Source of the DNA: Gracilaria vermiculophylla
Taxonomy: Eukaryota; Rhodophyta; Florideophyceae; Gracilariales; Gracilariaceae
Assembly (NCBI GenBank): GCA_019155205.2
Contig: JAHNZQ020000004.1
Coordinates: 1,204,153-1,268,152 of the forward strand
DNA: 64,000 nt
Direction of reading: 5' to 3'
Positions within the stretch are counted from its first letter, which is position 1; each line of letters opens with the position of its first letter. Position numbers and translations under genes: made by a program. Below are positions 37,936 through 46,272 of the stretch, in pieces. The notes under the pieces are model-generated. The model did not search any database and was not told where the DNA came from. It worked only from the letters and a program-made list of their open reading frames with translations.

Positions 37936-38643
37936 CAGCGACGACGACAGCGACGGCGACAGCGACAGCGACGGCACGAGACGCGACGCACGCCTCCAAC
38001 GCGCGCGCGGCGCGTTCATATGGTTGAGCAGGCGCACAGTGCGCTTGGTGTCGTCGTGATTGAGGAACTTGAGCGGGGCGGCGATACGGTTGAGGATGTT
38101 GGTGGTGACCGGGTACACAAAGGTGTTGTGCGGGACGCGCGGCAGGCGGTGGTGCTTGGAGACGTTTCTGGCGGTGGTGTACCAGAAGCTGGCGGCGGGA
38201 TCGTGCTTTCTGGCCATGGTGCGCAGATCCCGCGCCCATGCGGCCAGCAGGAGGGGCGCCGAGGGCACGGCGGGCGGGGGGTCGGGGTGCAGCGTGAGCC
38301 TCCAGAAGTGGCGGAAGAAGGCGGGGGAGGCGATGTAGCGATAGAAGTAGGGGATGCACAGCACGAGCTTGTGGAGCAGCTGAAGGGGGTGGGCGGGGTT
38401 GAGCAGCGGCCTGGTGCGGGCGGGGAGGAGGTAGCGGCGGATGGCTTGGACGATTGCGGGAATTGAGGCGGGATCGGTGTAGGCGATGAGGATGAGGTTG
38501 CTGGAGGAGAGGGGGACGTCGGGTGAGCGCACGAGGTGGGTGATGGTGTGTCGGGTGGGGGGGCGATGCAACCTGTGGAGGGGGGGGAGGGGGATGGCGC
38601 GGGCGTCGTGGGCGAGCATGGAGTGGTCCTGGATGCGGCGCAT
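37219..38643 (-). CDS. VHS/ENTH-like trafficking protein (tentative)
   Basis: A 474-residue protein. Residues about 25-125 read like a VHS domain: SNLILIAYTDPASIPAIVQAI, HPLQLLHKLVLCIPYFYRYI, SPAFFRHFWRLTL and LLLAAWARDL follow the helix pattern in which VHS proteins place whole-chain adaptor counts. Residues about 225-265 are Ser and Pro homopolymers made by TCG and CCG triplet runs. Near residue 365 lies a Cys cluster (CDGGNCCVCNKDEC) that could bind zinc. The C-terminal 90 residues are helical, ending Ala/Arg-rich. VHS domains bind ubiquitin or sorting signals on endosomes, which would fit with the clathrin light chain in this window, but the match here is by pattern only. It could equally be an ANTH/ENTH relative. 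Confidence 0.5.
37848..37965 (+). repeat. Triplet runs inside the VHS-like gene
   Basis: GAC/ACG triplets at 37848-37883 followed by GGC triplets to about 37935. On the minus strand they code for Ser and Pro runs. Confidence 0.88.
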
Positions 38644-39356
38644 GGTGGGGGGGGGCGGGGGGGGAGCTGGAAGGGTATGGGCGGCATAGCGGGGGGGGTG
38701 TTGATGGCGGTGGGGAGGGGCGGGGAGGGGGGGGGCTGCTGCGAGTGGTGGGCTATAGCGTCGCGGCGTTTTTTTTAGCGCGGCGACAACGTGTATCTAC
38801 CAGGGGGATCCGCGCGCGTGGCGGCCAGAGGTCGCGAGACCGGCGCGCGCCGGCTTACGCCTTTCGGGTGGTGGCGGCGCGGCGCGCGCGGCGCGGCGCG
38901 CGCGCGCCGCTTTGCGCGCGGTCGTGCAGCATCGCCATACGTACGGCGCGTATGGCACGTCGCGACGCTCGCGCGCTCTTCATCTTCCCTGACGTGTATG
39001 CGCGTGCCTCCCGCTGTGTAAACCGCGCCGCCGCCGTCGCGCCGCCCTCCATGCGCCCCGCCGCGCCTTGCTCCGCCTGGCGCCGCCGCGCAACAGCAGC
39101 TTTCCCCGCGACTCAATTCAGCGCGCGCGCATCAATTCAGCGCGCGCCATGTCATCGCGCGCGCAACCCTCGCCCCTTCACCGTCCCTGCCGCGTCATAC
39201 CTCCGCGCTCTGCGCAGCACGCCGCAACGTTCCGCTGCCGCGCCGCGCCCCCCCGTAACGGCCGCTTTCCTTCAAACGCATCCACACTTGCGCCTGCGCC
39301 GCCAGCCCGCGCCCGTCGTCGCCCCCGCCTTCCGCCCGCCGCTGCTCACCGCCCAA
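38644..39356. other. Divergent region, VHS-like and PAM2-protein genes
   Basis: About 710 bases. G runs on the + strand lie directly upstream of the VHS-like ATG (38645-38735). The PAM2-protein frame stays open through much of this region, so an earlier start (ATG at 38952 or 39051) is not excluded. Confidence 0.4.
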
Positions 39357-41285
39357 ATGAGCGCGCACGCCCCACCACGCTCGCGCCCGCCGCGCACCCC
39401 CCTCAACCCCGCCGCCGCACACTTCGTGCCGCGTGGCGCCGCGCGCATTCCCGCACCTCCGCTAAACCCAAATGCGCCCCCATTCGTCCCAGCGCCCGTC
39501 CGCCCCCACCACACCGCCGCGCCCCATCACACCGCCGCGCCGCTCGCCGCCGCCGCCCCACGCCAGCCCGCTCCACAGCAGCTCAGCCCCCAGCCCGCCA
39601 GCCGCGCACCCCCCGCGCGCCCCCCCCTCGATCCGCGCGCCCGCCAGTTTCTTCCGCACCCAGCGCCCTCTGCTCTGCTGGCGCGCCGCGCGCCGCGCGC
39701 CGAAGCCCGCCTCGCGCCCAATTCACCCCAAAACGATTCTTCAAAGCAGTGCGCCCGCGCCCCGCACGCCACCGCGCACCACCGCTCCGCCAAACACCCG
39801 TGCCGCGCCGCGCCCCGTCGAGCTGCCGCCGCCTTCAAGCCCCCCGAACAGCGCCCACGCCTCGCCGACCACGCGCCCAACCCGTCTGCAGCGCCCAGCA
39901 GCAACAGACACAGCTCCAGCAGCAAGCCCAAAGCTGTGCACGCCACGCTCACTTGCGACGGCGCCCGTGCTGTCAGCGCCAGCGCGCGCCCGCGCGCCGC
40001 TTGCTCCGTCTCTGCCGAACAAAGTGACTGCTTTCTCCAAGCAGAGCAAGTTGATACGTGGGCAGTCATAGACAGCTCGCCCACCGAAAACGATTCAAAA
40101 TGGGCTGATTTGCGCCACCTCCTGCAACATGCATGTCATGCTGGCCAAAGCAACAACAACCAAGCAAAAAATAACCCGGCACCACACCGGAACAACCCAC
40201 CGGATAACGCAAACAACCCGGTCGAAAGCCATTGCGATGGAGAAAATGCTGCACAACTCATGCCACTCAGTCAACAAGCAACAGCCGAAAGCACCTCAGT
40301 TGCTACGAGAAATGGCACCTGCAGCTCTAGCGAACCCGCCGTTGCTGACGGATGGGGCGGCGCAGAGAGCATGGCGACGCACGTTGATTCTGCATGGAAT
40401 GATCACGTGCATGTCTGGCGCGCAGCCGATTTTGCCGTGGAGCACGATATACGTAGAAATAACGGACGCGGGGCTTCAAACCAAACGACGCGAATAGCGG
40501 CCAATGGAAAGAAAGGTATGAAAGCTCAAGGTCAGAGGAGAACCTTTAAAAATAATCGAACACATGAAGGCCCCCGCCATGAACAGGCTTGCCAGGATTT
40601 GAATGCAGAAAACAAACAGCGCTGTGCCAACAGAGACAAACCGGGCCGAGCTTGCAACACGGCATTGCACAAGAGTAAAGAGGGAGAAACCCATGAGAAC
40701 GAAAATTTTGCACATTTCTGGAACAAGTGTACAACGCTAGAATCATGGGACGAAGCTGATTGCGACAGCAAGAGCGAACCTGCAAATCGTGATGCCTGGG
40801 AAGCAATTGAGAAGGAGGACGCATGGGGTGGCGAGTCGGGCCCTCAGCTCGACGGGCTACAAGACTTTGGTGGAAAACAGAATTCCTGCTCAAGCCGTGC
40901 AGTGCAATCAGAAAGTGGCACAAAACAAGAGCATAACACCGACAATTCTGTCCAAAAGCAGAGCACAACGTCGGCAGGCGATTGTGCTTGGCAATCTCAG
41001 AAAGGGGGGGAGTCTCTGAACAAGTCGGCGTCTGACCCCATGACTTCTAAGGCTGCGTTGGAGAGGAGGCGAGCACGGTTCGAATGTGATGAAAAAAGGT
41101 ATCGTGCCGAGGCCAAGTTGGCTGCGGAGGACAAAAACTTGGGCAGCGTGCACGTGAAGGAAACCGAGGTGAAACAGGATGTGTGGGCTCTGGCAGTGAC
41201 GCAAGCCACTGGAACTGACCAAGCAGCAGACAGGCGCCCGACTGCCGCTCGCGTGCAGGTCACCTACGACCTCAGCGACGTTTAG
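39357..41285 (+). CDS. PAM2-motif, tryptophan-rich RNA-regulatory protein
   Basis: A 642-residue, mostly disordered protein with no folded domain seen. Three motifs fit the PAM2 consensus LxPxAxxFxP that binds the MLLE domain of poly(A)-binding protein: residues 15-25, 35-45 and 90-100 (PLNPAAAHFVP, PLNPNAPPFVP, PLDPRARQFLP). The middle and C-terminal part holds 11 isolated tryptophans (235, 249, 333, 347, 354, 455, 464, 481, 490, 545, 610), many next to Asp, Glu, Ser or Gly (DGWGG, ESWDEAD, DAWGGES), often 9-14 residues apart. Such W/GW patterns bind Argonaute or CCR4-NOT in GW182. A basic helix lies at about 565-590. The start was set at the ATG before the first motif. Confidence 0.75.
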   Translation: MSAHAPPRSRPPRTPLNPAAAHFVPRGAARIPAPPLNPNAPPFVPAPVRPHHTAAPHHTAAPLAAAAPRQPAPQQLSPQPASRAPPARPPLDPRARQFLPHPAPSALLARRAPRAEARLAPNSPQNDSSKQCARAPHATAHHRSAKHPCRAAPRRAAAAFKPPEQRPRLADHAPNPSAAPSSNRHSSSSKPKAVHATLTCDGARAVSASARPRAACSVSAEQSDCFLQAEQVDTWAVIDSSPTENDSKWADLRHLLQHACHAGQSNNNQAKNNPAPHRNNPPDNANNPVESHCDGENAAQLMPLSQQATAESTSVATRNGTCSSSEPAVADGWGGAESMATHVDSAWNDHVHVWRAADFAVEHDIRRNNGRGASNQTTRIAANGKKGMKAQGQRRTFKNNRTHEGPRHEQACQDLNAENKQRCANRDKPGRACNTALHKSKEGETHENENFAHFWNKCTTLESWDEADCDSKSEPANRDAWEAIEKEDAWGGESGPQLDGLQDFGGKQNSCSSRAVQSESGTKQEHNTDNSVQKQSTTSAGDCAWQSQKGGESLNKSASDPMTSKAALERRRARFECDEKRYRAEAKLAAEDKNLGSVHVKETEVKQDVWALAVTQATGTDQAADRRPTAARVQVTYDLSDV

Positions 41286-41523
41286 CTGCCTCGCGCCGTG
41301 CGTTGTGCGGGCGCGCAGCGGTCGGGAAGAGCGATAACATTCAAAGGCGCGAGCTCTTGATTTTTTGAATTTAAATACACGCTCGCACATCGCTCGAAAG
41401 CGCGGGGTGAGCGCCACGAGCGCACGAGTTGCAACTGCCGGGACAGACACCCACAACTGCGGCAGTTGCGAGCAGTGACGACAAAGTGCCAGCCGCTGTG
41501 CTTTCGCTACCAATCCCTCAGCC

Positions 41524-44500
41524 ATGATTTCCCCCCACCAAAAGGGCCTGCTCTTCGACTCCTCGTCCGCTCCATCTGTGAAACATGCCATGAACGCCCT
41601 GCAAGAAGCCGCTCAATCTCCTGCGCAGCCATCTGCCAGCGAGTCGCTGCTATGCACCCCATCTACCATCGCGACCCCCGCGCGTCTTCAGCCTTCACAC
41701 AAGCCTTTTGTATCTCCCCAACCGCGCAGTGTCGATCTTCACTTCCCATCCTCCAGCCAGGTCTCCCCTCTCACGCAGATCTTTCGAAGCAATTCCACTA
41801 ACATCAGCTCGCAAGTGCGCCTGAAACCATCACATCTAAAGCCACCCTTGCCGTCTCCGAGCCGCACACCTAGTTCCAATGGTAACAAAGTTGTGGCTAC
41901 TCCATCCCCGGCTCCACCATTGCGAGTAAGAAACGGAGAGTCCACCACTCCCCACGCACCGTCGCCTTCGCCCCAATCCGATGGCTTTGCATCACCCTCG
42001 GTGCACGATCACATTCCCGCAACTTTCTCTGCTGTAAAGACGCCAGGCTCGAATCCCATCGTTATTCAGCCTGAAAACTCTCCCTCAACAAGTGAGAAGA
42101 AACAGCTCTCAAAGGAGCAAGACCCCGAAATCCTGGCGTCTTTCTTCAAAATGCGGAGTGCGAAAATGCTCTCGCCGCTCGGGCATCAATCCAAAAGGAG
42201 GCCAATAAATCTTACCAGGGTAGATGTCAACGTCAATCCGCTCGCAAGCACCAAGGAAGAGGCTTCTGAGATTCCTCGAAACGTACCAGTCGATACCGTG
42301 CTCAACGTACCATTCAGTCTCTCCTATGGATTTGAAGAGGCTCTTGAGGTGGACTTGGGATGCAGGGCGAGTCGTGTTCCCCTGCCGTATGCCATAAACG
42401 TTTTCACTTTTGATTTAGACGGGTCTATAAAACCGTATTCCGCTCGCCTTGAACGGGACCCAGATGACAAAGCAAGCGTGTTGGTTGATTTTATTGACCA
42501 GGAGGTTGCATTTTCTCCTGTGCAAGACGAGGATAATGACCTCACAAGTCCGGTCACCGATGCTCTTGAGGAAGCATGCCTTGTCTTCTGGGCCGCTCCA
42601 GACGCCCATGCAGAGAAGGGATATGATAGATTTGTTCTCATAGTGACAGACGAATATGGAAAAGAGTTTGAAACTAATATTGAAATTCGTGTCCGAAAGA
42701 CCGAGCCAATTATTTCCGTGGAGACTGAAGACGAGGTTCCTGATGTGTCAAGGACCGAAACTTTTATTGATTTCCCGCCAGGTCACCAGTATGCGGAGAA
42801 ATCGGTGACAATTTGGAACAATACAGAGGGCGGTGCTCCTCTATTGCTCAACATTCTAATGAGAGATGGAGCATCTGGGGTGTTCTCTATTGGACGAGAT
42901 TCGGATGATCCCGAGGTTTGCATCCCCATGTATATTCGGTCCGGTGATTCTTGCGCTTTTTCGGCAAAGTTTCAACTCGTGCCGGAAGCTCCGATCGATC
43001 ATGAGTACTTTGGTTTAGCCTTAATTAAGTACGCAACCATTTTGCCCTCTTCCGTCAGTCCAGAAGATGATGCTGAATTATACCACGCTTATGACCATGT
43101 GCTTAACTTCACGGCAACTAGTGCAACATTATCAGCTGATCATAATCCAAATTATGAAATAACGCGGCCCATCAATCCAGAGGATGACAAACTGCAAGAG
43201 CATAGATTCTGTCACCCCGAGTCTACATTTCATCCAGATGCGAATTGTGTTCTTGAACATTGTAAGGAATCTGTGTTTCCGGAGTCTACTGCGCCAAGTT
43301 CTTACGGGGAAGAAAACTACATCGAATCTTGTGGTGAATTACACAGAGATCTGAAGAACACCGAAACCAACGGAACGAAGCCGCAGAATTTTAAGAGTTT
43401 CAGTATGGAGCCTCTCCCAATTCATGTACCACCAGAGGCTATTGAAGAAGTTCCAACTGACGCCAGAAAACCGGCGGAATATTGTAAAGTGTTCCTACAT
43501 CAACCTCCAAAATGGGTACCTGGTCATGACGGCAAAGGAAAGATATCCTCCGTAAACTATACTCAAGACAAGACTGCATCAGAAAACAAGGTCTTCGACA
43601 ATGCTTCAAAAAACCACAACTCATTGTCAGTCAACGGGCACAGGAGTTCCCGAAGCAATCATCGATCTTATGTTTCTGCTAGCATGGCGGAACGATTGAA
43701 AAATTTGACACAGAACAAAGTTCACAGCCAGAGCAACTTGGGTCCGAACTGCGCCAAGCCAGCCTCTAAGGTCAAGGGTACGGGAGGAGACCCACGTGGG
43801 TCTCAAATTCATGCGAATATCCGGCTTTCAAGTGATGGAATTTTAAAGCCGAAGGAGGAACTCGTAAATTCTATGGAGGCTGAAAACGATCGAGCAACGG
43901 AAGGCAATATGATATCCTCTCTTGGAGAAAGCCATGGCAAAAATCGTGGAAACGGTGTTGAGGCAGATAGGATTGAAAGCGTTGTTTCTCATCAGAAGGG
44001 AGCAAATCCATCTGGCAAAGATCCGTCTTTACGAGAACGATCAAAGAACTCTCAAGGCAGTGCTGAGAATGCTCAAAACTTCCAGAGGCGTGAATCTCCG
44101 AGCGCATTTGAGTATGGCATACAGCACATGAACAGCACAGAACACACTGAAAGGGTTTCGCACCAGAGCTTTTCGACTGCCAAAAGCGCAGAGGACGGTA
44201 GAAGGTTTTTCGGTTTCAGAAGACTTGCGAAGAATCGCAAACCCAAGATTAAGATGCCTCGGAGTATAAGAGAGAATGGCGTTCGGATTCGTGCAGCCTG
44301 TGGATCAGCACTACTTCCGTTGTTTAACGCCTCATCCTCCTCCATACATGTGAGCCTAGAGGTTAAGAAATATCCTGGTTCAAAGGCCGCAGCGACAGTT
44401 AGCCACAAGATGTTAGCTCTAGAACCGCAGCAGCGAACTAATGTTATTATCACTCGCATGTCTTCAAAAGAGGGTCATCTGAGAATCATTATTTCTGGTT

Positions 44501-45582
44501 ATCTGCGAGGTCCGGTCAAGCTTTCCACTGTTTATCATGTTCCTCTTTTTGTTGAGGAAAGCTTGAGTCGGGTACCAGCTGCGACGGGTTTTGCCGTGGA
44601 CAGGCCCACCATCACTTTCTACGACATGCAGTCCAGGTATCAATATCAGAATATGAGGGTATTGAACGGGACCTACAGGAGAGTGCCTTATAAGGTTTGG
44701 CTCGGGGACTCTAAGGATTCGAAGAGTGGCTGCGATGACAATGTGCTGGCAATAATGTCGAATGGAGAAGGCACTGTAGAAGGTCGGAAATGTGTTTCGG
44801 TGCAAGTAAGATTCGATTCTAGTCATCCAGTGCAGCACTACAGACAAATGCTGCACATATCTATGGATGGCAGCAGGGATAAGGTACCAATTTTCGCATA
44901 CACTGGTAGTTCTTCCATTCGAATCACGCTGACAAAGGAAGGGCTGTTTCATGCAGAGAATCATGGGAATCGAAGTGGATTTGTGGTCCTATCTGGCCCG
45001 GAGGTTGATTCAAAAGACAACATGACAGAAAAAGTTGTTTTGCTCCCGAAGCAACACAGGGAGCTGGTAGCCCCTTACGGATCAGGGACACTTATCTACA
45101 CTGGAGATGAGATTGCTCGCTCGAGGTTCTGTCACGCTGTGACGCTTGTGCCGAACGCCAAACTAGAAGGCGGTGAAGAAATGTGTCTGTTCCTCGGCGC
45201 GTTCGATGGGGAGGAGGGAGCTAAGCAAAAAGAACAGCTGGTTTGGGATCTCGACACAGAGCATTCGCTACATTATGCAGGAAGATTGCTTGGGAACAGT
45301 GTGTGCCGGTATAAGTATGATGCCGATGAACGGCGAATAACCAAGGACAGCAAGCGCTCGAACGACTGTGGGTGGCAGGCTTCAATTGATGCGGACGGCT
45401 ACGTGCACATTGAGAATTATGACACACAGAAGTTTCTGAACTTCAAATGCAAAGGAGCCGAACCCAAGTATGGAAAGATCCCGCCTTTGGGGGATGCAAA
45501 ACTGGCCGCTTTCTTGGAGAACATTGAAGTGTACGCTCGTGGTATGTGTGTGGAGTTGTACAACGAGCGAAGATATGATTAA
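41524..45582 (+). CDS. Large MSP/ASH-like immunoglobulin-fold protein
   Basis: A 1352-residue single-exon protein. Residues 1-190 are Ser/Pro-rich. Residues about 235-400 and 405-535 look like beta-sandwich domains; the second (FIDFPPGHQYAEKSVTIWNN, then APLLLNILM) has the pattern of an MSP/ASH domain. Residues 540-900 are disordered and charged. Residues about 905-1300 form two or more further beta domains: LLPLFNASSSSIHVSLEV, and ITFYDMQSRYQYQNMRVLNGTYRRVPYKVWLG. ASH/MSP arrays are found in centrosome and cilium proteins such as SPD-2/CEP192. Red algae lack centrioles but have polar-ring organising centres, so a spindle-pole role is an attractive guess, no more. Start is the first ATG, eight codons after an in-frame stop region. 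Confidence 0.65.
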   Translation: MISPHQKGLLFDSSSAPSVKHAMNALQEAAQSPAQPSASESLLCTPSTIATPARLQPSHKPFVSPQPRSVDLHFPSSSQVSPLTQIFRSNSTNISSQVRLKPSHLKPPLPSPSRTPSSNGNKVVATPSPAPPLRVRNGESTTPHAPSPSPQSDGFASPSVHDHIPATFSAVKTPGSNPIVIQPENSPSTSEKKQLSKEQDPEILASFFKMRSAKMLSPLGHQSKRRPINLTRVDVNVNPLASTKEEASEIPRNVPVDTVLNVPFSLSYGFEEALEVDLGCRASRVPLPYAINVFTFDLDGSIKPYSARLERDPDDKASVLVDFIDQEVAFSPVQDEDNDLTSPVTDALEEACLVFWAAPDAHAEKGYDRFVLIVTDEYGKEFETNIEIRVRKTEPIISVETEDEVPDVSRTETFIDFPPGHQYAEKSVTIWNNTEGGAPLLLNILMRDGASGVFSIGRDSDDPEVCIPMYIRSGDSCAFSAKFQLVPEAPIDHEYFGLALIKYATILPSSVSPEDDAELYHAYDHVLNFTATSATLSADHNPNYEITRPINPEDDKLQEHRFCHPESTFHPDANCVLEHCKESVFPESTAPSSYGEENYIESCGELHRDLKNTETNGTKPQNFKSFSMEPLPIHVPPEAIEEVPTDARKPAEYCKVFLHQPPKWVPGHDGKGKISSVNYTQDKTASENKVFDNASKNHNSLSVNGHRSSRSNHRSYVSASMAERLKNLTQNKVHSQSNLGPNCAKPASKVKGTGGDPRGSQIHANIRLSSDGILKPKEELVNSMEAENDRATEGNMISSLGESHGKNRGNGVEADRIESVVSHQKGANPSGKDPSLRERSKNSQGSAENAQNFQRRESPSAFEYGIQHMNSTEHTERVSHQSFSTAKSAEDGRRFFGFRRLAKNRKPKIKMPRSIRENGVRIRAACGSALLPLFNASSSSIHVSLEVKKYPGSKAAATVSHKMLALEPQQRTNVIITRMSSKEGHLRIIISGYLRGPVKLSTVYHVPLFVEESLSRVPAATGFAVDRPTITFYDMQSRYQYQNMRVLNGTYRRVPYKVWLGDSKDSKSGCDDNVLAIMSNGEGTVEGRKCVSVQVRFDSSHPVQHYRQMLHISMDGSRDKVPIFAYTGSSSIRITLTKEGLFHAENHGNRSGFVVLSGPEVDSKDNMTEKVVLLPKQHRELVAPYGSGTLIYTGDEIARSRFCHAVTLVPNAKLEGGEEMCLFLGAFDGEEGAKQKEQLVWDLDTEHSLHYAGRLLGNSVCRYKYDADERRITKDSKRSNDCGWQASIDADGYVHIENYDTQKFLNFKCKGAEPKYGKIPPLGDAKLAAFLENIEVYARGMCVELYNERRYD

Positions 45583-46272
45583 ATTTTGCAGAAGCGGTTG
45601 TAGTGGAGTTCATAGCAAGGCGCATGCCTAGAAAAGCAGCCATGTAGGAGTAGTAACGACTATTAAAGCGACATACCAGACCGTGCACGTCTGTCCAGGG
45701 CCAGCAACGGAAGGTCCGGGAACGCGAGGAAGGACAAGCCTCACGCGGTTGGGCGGCGGATCAGCCAACGGTATAGTGGGTGGTGCGAAGTGAGGCACTC
45801 TCGCGAGCAAATATTGCAACTACCAGTTGCAACAAACAGATTAGGCAGCTCAGCTGCCGCCGCTTGTTCAGGAAATTTTTGACGCGGCGCTGCTCGTACG
45901 AAAGCTTTTCTGCGGCCATTTTCCAGAAATTCAGCTAAAAGTCGCCAAATTGCGCGCAAGTCATCCCACCAGCGCACAAGGCCACTGTGGAAGAAGCGCC
46001 GTAGTCACTCGCCGCTCCTGCTTGGCACTCCGCCGCCCACCTCTGTCGTCGAAAGCCACCCATCCGTTGCCCTGGGCGCTCACTCCCCTTCCCTCGAGAC
46101 TCGAAGAGCTCCATCAACAACAAACCCGCTCCCCATTTTCTCTTCCCACTTCCACCTCTTGCCCTTTCCTTGCTCTCCTCTCTCTTGCGCTCGTTTTCGC
46201 CCGCGCTCTCCCCCCTGCGCACCGCCTGCACCTTAGCCCCCCTCTCCATCTCGCCCCCGCTTTGTGCTCGTA
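45583..46272. other. CstF-77 promoter region
   Basis: About 690 bases. The last 170 bases before the CstF-77 ATG are strongly pyrimidine-rich (C/T), as often seen in 5' leaders of growth-related genes. No gene seen. Confidence 0.45.
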
